From contig NZ_DLHQ01000063.1 of NCBI RefSeq assembly GCF_002483305.1, positions 1 to 45,595 of the forward strand: 45,595 bases of DNA, written 5' to 3'. Positions 16,254 through 24,355 of the stretch are shown one piece after another. The position numbers and the translations under genes were made by a program. Position 1 is the stretch's first letter, and each line of letters starts with the position of its first letter. A model generated the notes under the pieces. The model was not told where the DNA came from, searched no databases, and saw only the letters and a list, made by a program, of their open reading frames with translations. The stretch comes from Brevundimonas sp. UBA7664. GTDB lineage: Bacteria > Pseudomonadota > Alphaproteobacteria > Caulobacterales > Caulobacteraceae.

Positions 16254-16997
16254 ATGTCCATGCTCGCCAAACTCTCCGCCCTGTTCCGCGGCACCGCCCG
16301 TGAAGCCGGCCAGGCCGTGGTCGACGCCAACGCCCTGAAGATCCTCGATCAGGAAATCCGTGACGCCGACACCGCCCAGGGCAAGGCCCGCGACGACCTT
16401 GCCGGTCTGGTCGCCCGCCGCCGGATGGCCGAGAACGAACTGAAGAGCTTCGGCGAACAGATCGCCAAATACGAAAGCTCGGTCCGCGCCGCCATGTCCC
16501 AGGGCAAGACGGACCTCGCCCGCGAGGTCGCCGGCCGGATCGCCGAGCTGGAAACCGAAATCGGCACCCGCGGCCCGATGATCGAGGGAATGAAGGAGGC
16601 GGAGGCCCGCCTGCGCACCGCCATCTCGACCACCGACCAGAAGATCGAGACGCTGCGGCGCGAGATCGACATCGTGAAGGTCAATGACTCGGTCCAGAAG
16701 GCCCAGACCTCGGTCGCCCTGCAGTCCCAGGGGGCCCATTCGCGTATCGGCTCGGCCGCCGACAGCCTGCAGCGCATCAAACAGCGTCAGGCCGTTCAGG
16801 AAGAGCGTCTGCGCGTCGGCCAGGAGCTGGAGGACAAGCGGTCCGGCGCCGACCTCGACGCCAAGCTGCGCGAGGCGGGCATCCTGCCGGGCCACGCCTC
16901 GGCCGACGACGTGCTGGCCCGACTGACGGCGCAGGAGGTCAAGGTGGTGACGCCGCTGATCGAGAGCTCGGTTCCCGCGTCCAAAGACCCGGCCTGA
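16254..16997 (+). CDS. yjfJ: PspA/IM30 (Vipp1) family membrane-associated protein, YjfJ-like
   Basis: 247 residues. The short amphipathic start MSMLAKLSALFRGTAREA, typical for membrane docking of PspA-family proteins, leads into a long coiled coil of heptad-like Glu/Lys/Arg/Ala helices (IAELETEIGTRGPMIEGMKE, TTDQKIETLRREIDIVKV). These ESCRT-III-like proteins polymerise on the inner membrane and protect it under stress. GGGAGAG at 16241-16247 is a strong ribosome binding site. It sits between the DUF2170 gene and the ATP-grasp ligase gene (6 bp downstream), the same company as E. coli YjfJ, which distinguishes it from a phage-shock PspA with pspB/C neighbours. Confidence 0.88.
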   Translation: MSMLAKLSALFRGTAREAGQAVVDANALKILDQEIRDADTAQGKARDDLAGLVARRRMAENELKSFGEQIAKYESSVRAAMSQGKTDLAREVAGRIAELETEIGTRGPMIEGMKEAEARLRTAISTTDQKIETLRREIDIVKVNDSVQKAQTSVALQSQGAHSRIGSAADSLQRIKQRQAVQEERLRVGQELEDKRSGADLDAKLREAGILPGHASADDVLARLTAQEVKVVTPLIESSVPASKDPA

Positions 16998-17003
16998 GGC
17001 GGC

Positions 17004-18167
17004 ATGGAACGTCTGTCGCTGGTTCCGCGCCCCGACTGGCAGGCGCGGGCCGAAGCCGTGGGCTTCACCTGGCACCACGATTCCGGCGAGCGGTACTGGG
17101 ATGAAAGCGCCGCCTACGCCCTGTCCCTGACCGAGGTCGAGGACGGGCTGGAGGCGCCGACGGCCGAGCTGCACCAGATGTGCCTGGACCTCGTCGACGA
17201 GGCGTCAGGGTCGGAGCGGCTGATGTCGCTGCTCGAGATTCCGGAGGCGTCGCGCGACTATGTCGCCGACAGCTGGGCCCGGCGCGAGCCGTCGCTCTAC
17301 GGCCGGTTCGACTTCGCCTATGACGGGACGGGGCCGGCCAAGCTGTACGAATACAATGCCGACACCCCGACCAGCGTGTTCGAGACGGCGGTGTTCCAGT
17401 GGCTTTGGCTGGAGGACAGCATCGCCAGCGGCGTGCTGCCGCCCGACGCCGACCAGTTCAACAGCCTGTACGAAAAGCTGGTCGACCGGTTTCGGGCGAT
17501 CTTCCCGGAAGGCGGCTTCGTGCATTTCTCGTCGGACCCCGAGTTCGTCGAGGACCGGCAGACGGTGCGCTTCCTCGAGGATCTGGCCCGGCAGGCCGGG
17601 CTGGATCCGAAATTCGTCGCCATCGACCAGATCGGCCTGAATGCCGACGGCCGCTTCGTCGACGACGAGAACTGGCTGATCCAGGCCATGTTCAAACTCT
17701 ATCCCTGGGAGCAGATGCTGCGCGACGACTACGCCGAGCCGCTGCCGAAGGCCGAGGTGACGGTGCTGGAGCCGGCGTGGAAGGCCCTGCTGTCGAACAA
17801 GGGACTGCTGCCCCTGCTGTGGGAGCGGTATGCGGGGCACCCCAATCTGCTGGCGTCCTTCTTCGAGAGCGATCCGGCCCATGCGAGCCTGGGCGACGCC
17901 TATGTGCGCAAGCCGCTGTTCTCGCGCGAGGGCGCCAATATCTCGATCGTCGAGGGCGCGGCGCGGGAAGAGGGGCTGGACGCCGGCTATGGCGCGGGAA
18001 GCCACATCCGTCAGGCCCTGCACGCCCCGCCGCGGTTCGACGGCCAGCATGTGATCATCGGCTCGTGGCTGGTCGGGGACGAACCGGCCGGGATCGCCCT
18101 GCGCGAGGATACGGGCCGGATCACCCGCAATACCTCGCGGTTCGTGCCGCATTTCATCCGGGATTAG
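17004..18167 (+). CDS. yjfC: Glutathionylspermidine synthase-like ATP-grasp amidoligase, YjfC-like
   Basis: 387 residues, only the synthetase half of the GspS family with no N-terminal amidase domain. Family landmarks include YGRFDFAYDGTGPAKLYEYN, the conserved ADTPTSVFETAVFQWLW, WLIQAMFKLYPWEQMLRDDY, the SNKGLLPLLWERYAGHPNLL segment, YVRKPLFSREGANISI and IIGSWLVGDEPAGIALRED near the end. GspS-type ATP-grasp enzymes activate a carboxylate with ATP and join it to an amine; E. coli GspS links glutathione to spermidine. The substrate of YjfC-type members is unknown. Six base pairs separate it from the PspA-like gene, so it ends the plus-strand arm. recA follows after 251 bp. Confidence 0.88.
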   Translation: MERLSLVPRPDWQARAEAVGFTWHHDSGERYWDESAAYALSLTEVEDGLEAPTAELHQMCLDLVDEASGSERLMSLLEIPEASRDYVADSWARREPSLYGRFDFAYDGTGPAKLYEYNADTPTSVFETAVFQWLWLEDSIASGVLPPDADQFNSLYEKLVDRFRAIFPEGGFVHFSSDPEFVEDRQTVRFLEDLARQAGLDPKFVAIDQIGLNADGRFVDDENWLIQAMFKLYPWEQMLRDDYAEPLPKAEVTVLEPAWKALLSNKGLLPLLWERYAGHPNLLASFFESDPAHASLGDAYVRKPLFSREGANISIVEGAAREEGLDAGYGAGSHIRQALHAPPRFDGQHVIIGSWLVGDEPAGIALREDTGRITRNTSRFVPHFIRD

Positions 18168-18323
18168 GGTCCGCCTCAAGGGCCGGCCCCACGCGTGATC
18201 GACTGAAGGCACGCTCGGGGTCACGGCTTCCGGCGCGAACCCATCGAAGGGCCCACCGCGAGCCCGATACGTCAAAATCGGTCGCACCCCTCCACCGTTC
18301 CGAAAAGAACATATTGGCAACCA

Positions 18324-18338
18324 GAACAAACCATGCAC
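18324..18338. promoter_or_regulatory. Possible degenerate LexA (SOS) box upstream of recA
   Basis: Alphaproteobacterial LexA sites are GTTC-N7-GTTC, or GAAC-N7-GAAC on the other strand. GAAC-AAACCAT-GCAC matches with one mismatch and lies about 80 bp before recA. A nearby GTTC-N6-GAAC dyad (18297-18310) has the wrong arrangement for this family. The 251-bp gap before recA otherwise shows no gene. I treat this only as a candidate. Confidence 0.28.
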
Positions 18339-18418
18339 ATAGTGCCGCTCACAAAGGGAGTGGGTCACGGTCATCGGACCGAAGGCGGGCCTCTCCTCCA
18401 GAGTACCCAACGGGAATC

Positions 18419-19522
18419 ATGGCAAGGGAGAGTGGCAAGGTGGCAGCTCAGGCGAATCTGAAATTGGTGACCCGGGACGACGGCGACAAACAGCGGGCTC
18501 TGGAGGCGGCGATCGCCCAGATCGACCGCGCCTTCGGCAAGGGCTCGGTCATGAAGCTGGGCAAGAACGGCGTGACCGAGGCCATTCCCTCGGTCTCGAC
18601 CGGCTCGCTGGGCCTCGACATGGCGCTGGGCATCGGCGGCCTGCCGCGCGGTCGGGTGATCGAGGTGTTCGGGCCGGAAAGCTCGGGCAAGACGACCCTG
18701 GCCCTGCACACCGTGGCCGAGATCCAGAAGGCCGGCGGCACCGCCGCCTTCGTCGACGCCGAACATGCGCTCGACCCGGGCTATGCCCAGAAGCTGGGCG
18801 TCAATCTCGACGACCTGCTGGTCTCCCAGCCCGACACGGGTGAACAGGCGCTCGAGATCGTCGACACCCTGGTGCGTTCGGGTGCCGTGGACATCGTGGT
18901 GGTCGACTCCGTCGCCGCCCTGACGCCGCGCGCCGAGATCGAGGGCGAGATGGGCGACAGCCTGCCCGGCCTGCAGGCCCGTCTGATGAGCCAGGCGCTG
19001 CGCAAGCTGACCGCCTCGATCAACAAGTCGCAGTGCATCGTCCTGTTCATCAACCAGATCCGTCACAAGATCGGCGTCATGTACGGCTCGCCCGAGACGA
19101 CCACGGGCGGCAATGCGCTGAAATTCTACGCCTCGGTTCGCCTCGACATCCGCCGCACCGGCGCGATCAAGGATCGCGACGAGGTCGTCGGCAACACCAC
19201 CCGCGTGAAGGTGGTCAAGAACAAGGTCGCCCCGCCGTTCCGCGAGGTCATCTTCGACATCATGTACGGCGAGGGCATCTCCAAACTGGGCGAGATCATC
19301 GACCTGGGCGTCAAGGCGGGGATCGTCGAGAAGTCCGGCAGCTGGTTCTCCTACGACAGCCAGCGCATCGGCCAGGGCCGCGAGAACGTGCGCGCCTTCC
19401 TCAAGGCCAATCCGGACATCGCCGACTCGATCGAAAAGGCCGTCCGCGCCTCGACCACCAAGATCGCCGAGGAACTGCTGGGCACCCCCGAACCCGACGA
19501 GGGTCAGGACCTCGAGGGCTAG
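18419..19522 (+). CDS. recA: Recombinase A
   Basis: 367 residues. RecA is the DNA-dependent ATPase that forms the presynaptic filament, drives homologous recombination and triggers LexA self-cleavage. Walker A is GPESSGKT at 85-92, Walker B is VDIVVVDSVAAL, the L2 region reads YGSPETTTGGNALKFYASVR, and the FINQIRHKIGV segment is typical. The acidic C-terminal tail (EPDEGQDLEG) is present. The frame continues upstream, but the ATG at 18419, preceded by CGGGAATC, starts the characteristic lead MARESGKVAAQANL before the DKQRALEAAIAQIDRAFGKG helix. A hairpin repeat and a strong terminator lie downstream. Confidence 0.98.
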   Translation: MARESGKVAAQANLKLVTRDDGDKQRALEAAIAQIDRAFGKGSVMKLGKNGVTEAIPSVSTGSLGLDMALGIGGLPRGRVIEVFGPESSGKTTLALHTVAEIQKAGGTAAFVDAEHALDPGYAQKLGVNLDDLLVSQPDTGEQALEIVDTLVRSGAVDIVVVDSVAALTPRAEIEGEMGDSLPGLQARLMSQALRKLTASINKSQCIVLFINQIRHKIGVMYGSPETTTGGNALKFYASVRLDIRRTGAIKDRDEVVGNTTRVKVVKNKVAPPFREVIFDIMYGEGISKLGEIIDLGVKAGIVEKSGSWFSYDSQRIGQGRENVRAFLKANPDIADSIEKAVRASTTKIAEELLGTPEPDEGQDLEG

Positions 19523-19531
19523 GGCCGGCCA

Positions 19532-19690
19532 TTCCTTCCCTTCAGGGGAGGGGGACCGTCGAAACGACGGTGGAGGGGCGTGTCCCTCACACCGAGCCGG
19601 TGGTCAAAAACCCCTCCACCACGCTGCGCGTGGTCCCGTCGGCGGATCGGCTCCGCCGACCCTCCTCCACCCCCCTGCGGGGGAGGAATG
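19532..19690. repeat. Mosaic REP-like palindromic repeat downstream of recA
   Basis: This stretch is almost wholly nested inverted repeats. ACCGTCG-AAA-CGACGGT (19555-19571), ACCACGC-TGC-GCGTGGT (19618-19634), GTCGGCGGA-TCGGC-TCCGCCGAC (19638-19660) and CCCCC-TGC-GGGGG (19671-19683) are perfect hairpins. GGTGGAGGGG (19569-19578) pairs exactly with CCCCTCCACC (19611-19620) to close a larger one. Outer GGGGAGG and CCTCC blocks extend the symmetry. From general knowledge such clusters recur between genes in Caulobacterales genomes. No coding frame is credible here. Confidence 0.8.
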
Positions 19691-19753
19691 AACCTTCTCC
19701 GGCCGGGTCCCGCGACCCGCCACCGACCCCGTGTGGGCCGGGCCGGACGGAGC

Positions 19754-19793
19754 GGGCCGCCTGGTCTCCACCCGGACCGGGCGGCCCTTTTTT
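19754..19793 (+). terminator. Rho-independent terminator of recA
   Basis: GGGCCGCCTGGTC (19754-19766) pairs with GACCGGGCGGCCC (19775-19787) as a 13-bp stem containing one T-G wobble, with an 8-nt loop, followed at once by TTTTTT (19788-19793). The T-run is on the plus strand only, so it ends recA-direction transcripts. Its last bases overlap the stop codon of the convergent DCC-family gene. Confidence 0.88.
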
Positions 19794-20139
19794 ATCGCCG
19801 AAGCCAACGCGTCAGGGCCGGCCGCACGCGCAGGAAGGCGACATACAGCCGCTCCAGCAGGCCCAGCACCGCGCGGTTCCGGGCCGCGAGCCCCAACGGT
19901 CGCAACAGGGGAATGGCGCGCCACATGGCGGCGAAGGCGGCGGCGCCCGACAGGATCACCCCGTCCTCCCGCGCATGGAACCGGGCCAGCAGTTCGACCC
20001 GGTCGAGCGGGCAGCTGCCCTGCCCGTTCGCCACGTCGGTGAACACGATGGCCCCGCGCCGGTCCAGCCCGCGCATCACGGCGATCTCGCGCCGGCAAAG
20101 CGGGCAGTCACCATCGAACCAGACTTCAAGCGCGGACAT
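19792..20139 (-). CDS. DCC-family (DUF393, YuxK-like) thiol-disulfide oxidoreductase-like protein
   Basis: 115 residues opening MSALEVWFDGDCPLCRREI. The D-G-D-C-P-L-C motif at residues 9-15 defines the DCC family, a thioredoxin-like fold group of small proteins with a predicted redox-active CxxC. The rest (DGVILSGAAAFAAMWRAIPL) fits the usual family pattern, and the tail is basic. No signal peptide is present, so it should be cytoplasmic. Activity is predicted rather than proven for most of the family. The gene is convergent with recA, its TAA stop lies within the T-run of the recA terminator, and it is divergent from alaS. Confidence 0.85.
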   Translation of the reverse strand: MSALEVWFDGDCPLCRREIAVMRGLDRRGAIVFTDVANGQGSCPLDRVELLARFHAREDGVILSGAAAFAAMWRAIPLLRPLGLAARNRAVLGLLERLYVAFLRVRPALTRWLRR

Positions 20140-20304
20140 GGCGGCACCCTACACCCCGCCGGGCCGTGATGCCCGCCGGTGCGGCGATCCGTCCGCCCGC
20201 GGCCTCCCGGTCCCGGCCGGATCACGGGCGGGTGATGCATTGGGGCTCAAACCCCTATATGAGGCCCGTTCCCCGTTTCTCCCCCCGACCGAACGCGCAC
20301 CGTC

Positions 20305-22971
20305 ATGTCCAGCCTCAAACAGATCCGCTCGACCTTCCTCGACTATTTCGCCGCCGATGGGCACGAGAAGGTCCATTCCGCGCCGCTGGTGCCGCAGAAC
20401 GATCCGACCCTGCTGTTCGTCAATGCGGGCATGGTGCCGTTCAAGGACTATTTCACCGGCGCCTCCACCCCGCCGTACCCCCGCGCCACCAGCTCGCAGA
20501 AATGCGTCCGCGCGGGCGGCAAGCACAACGACCTGGACAATGTCGGCTACACCGCCCGGCACCTGACCTTCTTCGAGATGCTGGGGAATTTCTCCTTTGG
20601 CGACTACTTCAAGGAACACGCGATCGATCGCGCGTGGAATCTGGTCACCAAGGATTTCGGTCTCGACGCCAAACGCCTGCTGGTCACCGTCTACATCGAC
20701 GACGATGAGGCGGCGGCGATCTGGAAAAAGGTCACCGGCTTCGGTGACGACAAGATCATCCGCATCGCCGGCTCGGACAATTTCTGGGCCATGGGCGACA
20801 ACGGCCCCTGTGGTCCCTGCACCGAAATCTTCTGGGACTACGGCGACCACGTCCCCGGCGGCCCTCCCGGTTCGCCGGACGAGGACGGCGACCGGTTCGT
20901 GGAGATCTGGAACAACGTCTTCATGCAGTTCGAGAAGGAGAACGACGAGATCGTCCGTTCCCTGCCGAAGCCCAGCGTCGACACCGGCATGGGCCTGGAG
21001 CGGATCGCCTCGGTGCTGCAGGGCAAGAACTCCGTCTTCGACACCGACCTGTTCCAGACGCTGATCGCGGCCTCGGCCGACGCCACGGCGACCGATCCGA
21101 ACGGCGCCATGGCGGCCAGCCACCGGGTCATCGCCGACCACCTGCGCAGCTCGTCCTTCCTGATCGCCGACGGCGTGACCCCGTCCAACGAGGGCCGCGG
21201 CTACGTCCTGCGCCGGATCATGCGCCGCGCCATGCGCCACGCCCACCTGCTGGGCGCGGCCGATCCGCTGATGCACCGGCTGGTGCCGACCCTCGTCGCC
21301 GAGATGGGCGAGGCCTTCCCCGAGCTGAAGCGCGCCCAGGCCTTCGTCGAGGACACGCTGAAACAGGAAGAGATCCGCTTCCGCACCACCCTCGGCCGCG
21401 GCATGGGCCTGCTTGAAGATGCCTCGCGCGACCTCGGCGAGGGCGGCGTGCTGTCCGGCCAGACGGCCTTCACCCTCTATGACACCTACGGCTTCCCGCT
21501 CGACCTGACCCAGGACGAGGCCCGCCGCCGCGGCTTCACCGTCGACACCGACGCCTTCGACGCCGCGATGAACGAACAGAAGGCCCGCAGCCGCGAGCAC
21601 TGGACCGGCTCGGGCCAGACCGCCTCGACCGGCGAATGGCTGGCCCTGCGCGACCGCCTCGGCCCTACCGTCTTCACCGGCTATGACGCCGTCGAGGGGT
21701 CGGGCGAGGTTCTGGCCATCGTGCGCGACGGCGCCTCGGTCGACGACCTCTCGGCCGGCCAGACCGCCCAGGTCCTGTTCGACCAGACCCCCTTCTACGG
21801 CGAGGGCGGCGGCCAGGCCGGCGACCGCGGCGAGATCGAATGGACCGACGCCTCGGGCCAGCAGGGCGCCGCCACGGTGCTGGACGTCCAGAAGCACGCC
21901 GGCGACCTCTACGCCCACCGCATCGAGGTGATGTCGGGCACGCTGTCCATCGGCGCCCGGGCCCAGCTGCGCGCCGGCGCCGACGCCCGCCTGACCACCC
22001 GCGCCAACCACTCGGCCGCCCACCTGCTGCACAAGGCCCTGGCCAATGTCCTCGGCGGCCACGTGGCCCAGAAGGGCCAGCTGGTCGACGCCGAACGCCT
22101 GCGCTTCGACTTCAGCCACAACGCCCCGGTCACCGAGGACGAACTGGCCCGGATGGAGGATGAGGTGAACGCCGTCATCCGCCAGAACCTGCCCGCCGAG
22201 ACGAAGATGATGGGCCCGCAGGAGGCGATCGCCGCCGGCGCCGTCGCCCTGTTCGGCGAAAAATACGGCGACGAGGTTCGCGTGCTGACGCTCGGCCGCG
22301 ACCTGGCCGAGGCGGACAAGCCCTATTCGGTCGAACTGTGCGGCGGCACCCATGTCGCCCGCACCGGCGACATCGCCCTGTTCAAGATCGTCTCCGAGAG
22401 CGGCATCGCCGCCGGCGTGCGCCGGATCGAGGCCCTGACCGGCGAGGCCGCGCGCCAGTTCCTGCTGGCCCAGGCCGGGGTGGCGAAGTCGTTGGCCCAG
22501 TCGTTCAAGGTCCAGACCGCCGACGTGCCGGCCCGCGTCGAGGCCCTGACCGCCGACCGCCGCGCGCTCGAGAAACAGGTCGCCGAGCTGAAGAAGCAAC
22601 TGGCCCTCGGCGGCGGTGGCGCAGCCGCCAATGCCGCGCCGGAGGAGATCAACGGCGTCAAACTGATCGCCCGCGTGCTCGACGGCGTCGACGGCAAGGG
22701 TCTGCGCGGCGTGGCCGAGGACTTCCGCAAACAGGTCGGCTCGGGCGTCGTCGCCCTGATCGGCGTGACGGAAGGCAAGGCGGCCATCACCGTCGCCGTG
22801 ACCTCGGACATGGCCGGAAGGGTCAATGCGGCCGATCTCGCCCGCGTCGCCGTGATCGCCATGGGCGGCCAGGGCGCCGGCGGCAAGCCGGACTTCGCCC
22901 AGGGCGGCGCGCCGGACGGGTCGAAGGCGGAGGAAGGCCTCGCGGCGGTGCGGACGGCGCTCGCCGGCTAG
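20305..22971 (+). CDS. alaS: Alanyl-tRNA synthetase
   Basis: 888 residues, full length for AlaRS. It charges tRNA(Ala) with alanine and edits mis-attached serine or glycine. The class II core begins near residue 1 (LKQIRSTFLDYFAADGHEKV, with VPQNDPTLLFVNAGMVPFKD as motif 1 region and RHLTFFEMLGNFSFGDYFK as motif 2). The editing domain has HSAAHLLH (His569, His573) and CGGTH (Cys679, His683) as zinc ligands. A C-terminal DHHA1-type domain ends the protein. The recA-alaS neighbourhood is typical of Caulobacterales. Its TAG stop shares two bases with the stop of the convergent DUF2939 gene. Confidence 0.98.
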   Translation: MSSLKQIRSTFLDYFAADGHEKVHSAPLVPQNDPTLLFVNAGMVPFKDYFTGASTPPYPRATSSQKCVRAGGKHNDLDNVGYTARHLTFFEMLGNFSFGDYFKEHAIDRAWNLVTKDFGLDAKRLLVTVYIDDDEAAAIWKKVTGFGDDKIIRIAGSDNFWAMGDNGPCGPCTEIFWDYGDHVPGGPPGSPDEDGDRFVEIWNNVFMQFEKENDEIVRSLPKPSVDTGMGLERIASVLQGKNSVFDTDLFQTLIAASADATATDPNGAMAASHRVIADHLRSSSFLIADGVTPSNEGRGYVLRRIMRRAMRHAHLLGAADPLMHRLVPTLVAEMGEAFPELKRAQAFVEDTLKQEEIRFRTTLGRGMGLLEDASRDLGEGGVLSGQTAFTLYDTYGFPLDLTQDEARRRGFTVDTDAFDAAMNEQKARSREHWTGSGQTASTGEWLALRDRLGPTVFTGYDAVEGSGEVLAIVRDGASVDDLSAGQTAQVLFDQTPFYGEGGGQAGDRGEIEWTDASGQQGAATVLDVQKHAGDLYAHRIEVMSGTLSIGARAQLRAGADARLTTRANHSAAHLLHKALANVLGGHVAQKGQLVDAERLRFDFSHNAPVTEDELARMEDEVNAVIRQNLPAETKMMGPQEAIAAGAVALFGEKYGDEVRVLTLGRDLAEADKPYSVELCGGTHVARTGDIALFKIVSESGIAAGVRRIEALTGEAARQFLLAQAGVAKSLAQSFKVQTADVPARVEALTADRRALEKQVAELKKQLALGGGGAAANAAPEEINGVKLIARVLDGVDGKGLRGVAEDFRKQVGSGVVALIGVTEGKAAITVAVTSDMAGRVNAADLARVAVIAMGGQGAGGKPDFAQGGAPDGSKAEEGLAAVRTALAG

Positions 22972-23528
22972 GCTGCCGGCGCCGTCTCCAGGTCCACCGC
23001 CGCCAGCTTCCAGTCGAACAGGCCGCGGCGCTCCAGGATCAGGGCGAGGTGGTCGTCGGGCTGGTCGCGGTCGGTCAGGGTGACGGCGAATTCGTTCAGG
23101 CTGCGATAGCCCCAGGCCTGATGGATGTCGTCGCCGTCGGCCTCGTCTCCAGCGGGCTCCGGGGGCGGCCGCCGGGTCGGATCGGGCGCCTCGGCCGTAT
23201 TGACCATCCGGGCCACCGCCTCCGGCGTCACCAGCGTATCGACCGCCCCGGACAGGATCATCGGCGCCAGCATCATGCCGAGGCCGCTCAGCCCGCTGTC
23301 CGCCATGCGCGGATCGCGGTTCATCCGGGCCAGAAGCTCGGCGTTCAGCTCGGACTTCAGGCTGTCGCGCAGCGAGGGGAAGTCGACCAGCCGCTCGATC
23401 TTGTCCTCATCCCCCGCCTTGGCGGCCCGGATCAGCGCCTGCGCCGCCAGCACCGGCGCGGCCGCCCAGGCGATGCCGAACAGGCTGACGGCTCCGGCGA
23501 CGACGCCGACGATCAGTGATTTTTTCAT
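22968..23528 (-). CDS. DUF2939 family protein (copy 1)
   Basis: 186 residues. MKKSLIVGVVAGAVSLFGIAW is a hydrophobic N-terminal signal or anchor. It is followed by AAQALIRAAKAGDEDKIERL and VDFPSLRDSLKSELNAELLA, the DUF2939 signature in which a small helical module ends with D-F/Y-x-x-x-R-x-S-L. The C-terminal half ends ERRGLFDWKLAAVDLE. It is probably anchored in the inner membrane with a periplasmic domain; the function is unknown. A second member lies immediately upstream on the same strand, 77 bp away, indicating tandem duplication. The stop codon overlaps that of alaS. Confidence 0.8.
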   Translation of the reverse strand: MKKSLIVGVVAGAVSLFGIAWAAAPVLAAQALIRAAKAGDEDKIERLVDFPSLRDSLKSELNAELLARMNRDPRMADSGLSGLGMMLAPMILSGAVDTLVTPEAVARMVNTAEAPDPTRRPPPEPAGDEADGDDIHQAWGYRSLNEFAVTLTDRDQPDDHLALILERRGLFDWKLAAVDLETAPAA

Positions 23529-23605
23529 TCGACCCTCTGGCGTCGTAACGCCTCCCCACCGCTACGGTTGCCCGAGTCGCGCGGGGTCGCCAAGAGGCGG
23601 CGCCG

Positions 23606-24211
23606 TCAGCCGGCCTTGCGGCCACTCTGGCCGACGACCGGCGCGCCCTCGGCCGCCGGGACCGGCGCGACGCCTTCGGGCAGGCCGATGTGGACCAGTT
23701 TCCATTCGAACGGCCCCTTGCGCTCGAAGGTGAAGATGGTCTCGGACCCGCCTTCGTCGGCGACGCTCATCCGGGCGCGGTTCATGCCCCAATAGACCGG
23801 CCGGGGCATCGGTCCGCCCGTGGTCGCGGCGTCGGCCGAAGGCTGGAGGCCGCTCGCGCGCTGCGAGGCGTAGCGGCCCTCGCCCCGGGTCAGGGCCGCG
23901 AGGGCGGCGGGGCTCAGATAGGCCTCGACATCCGGCGCCTGGGGCGCGGCCGCCTGTTCGATCTGCCGCCGGACCGCGCCGATGGGGTCTTCCATGAAGG
24001 TGGGCGCCGGCGCGAGGGCGGCGGGGTTGCCGTCCAGCTGCGGCCGCAGCGACTGGCGCACGGCGGCATAGTCGACCAGCCGCGCCAGACCGGCGGCGTC
24101 GTTCGAGTCGGCCGCCGACCGCAGGCCGAAGAAGGCCACGCCGGGCGCCGCGAAGAAGGAGATCGCCGCGAGGACGACCAGAATGACGATGAGCCTGCCG
24201 ATCAGTTTCAT
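23606..24211 (-). CDS. DUF2939 family protein (copy 2)
   Basis: 201 residues from the ATG at 24211, which has GGAGG at good spacing; five extra codons upstream are possible. MKLIGRLIVILVVLAAISFF is a signal anchor, then FFGLRSAADSNDAAGLARLV and DYAAVRQSLRPQLDGN repeat the pattern seen in the downstream copy, and FERKGPFEWKLVHIGLPE matches its C-terminal FDWKL segment. The two are clearly homologous but diverged, so the duplication is not recent. It is probably a periplasm-facing membrane protein of unknown function. icd lies upstream, separated by a terminator hairpin. Confidence 0.8.
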   Translation of the reverse strand: MKLIGRLIVILVVLAAISFFAAPGVAFFGLRSAADSNDAAGLARLVDYAAVRQSLRPQLDGNPAALAPAPTFMEDPIGAVRRQIEQAAAPQAPDVEAYLSPAALAALTRGEGRYASQRASGLQPSADAATTGGPMPRPVYWGMNRARMSVADEGGSETIFTFERKGPFEWKLVHIGLPEGVAPVPAAEGAPVVGQSGRKAG

Positions 24212-24257
24212 GGAACGCCTCCGCAACAGCGCATCAATGCACGAACGTCGGTCCCGC

Positions 24258-24296
24258 TCAAACGAAAGGCTCGCCGGACGCGAGTCCGGCGAGCCT
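24258..24296 (-). terminator. Terminator downstream of icd
   Basis: AGGCTCGCCGGAC (24267-24279) and GTCCGGCGAGCCT (24284-24296) form a perfect 13-bp stem with a GCGA loop. Read on the minus strand, the stem is followed by the T-rich TTTCGTTTG, as expected for an intrinsic terminator ending icd transcripts about 60 bp after the stop. Confidence 0.78.
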
Positions 24297-24355
24297 CTTT
24301 GGTTGGGCCGCGGTCACAAGGCTCCGCCTTTTCGACCCGACGCGGTCTCAGTCTT

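Noticed and set aside
18297..18310. GTTC-N6-GAAC dyad upstream of recA as a LexA site
   Set aside because: Alphaproteobacterial LexA sites are direct repeats with a 7-bp spacer; this is an inverted repeat with 6 bp. The nearby one-mismatch direct repeat was kept as a weak candidate instead.
18333..18465. Leader peptide beginning at an ATG upstream of recA and overlapping its start
   Set aside because: No ribosome binding site and no protein-like composition; most likely chance.
20149..22599. 816-codon open frame antisense to alaS
   Set aside because: alaS has all synthetase and editing motifs on the plus strand; the antisense product is repetitive and unlike any protein.
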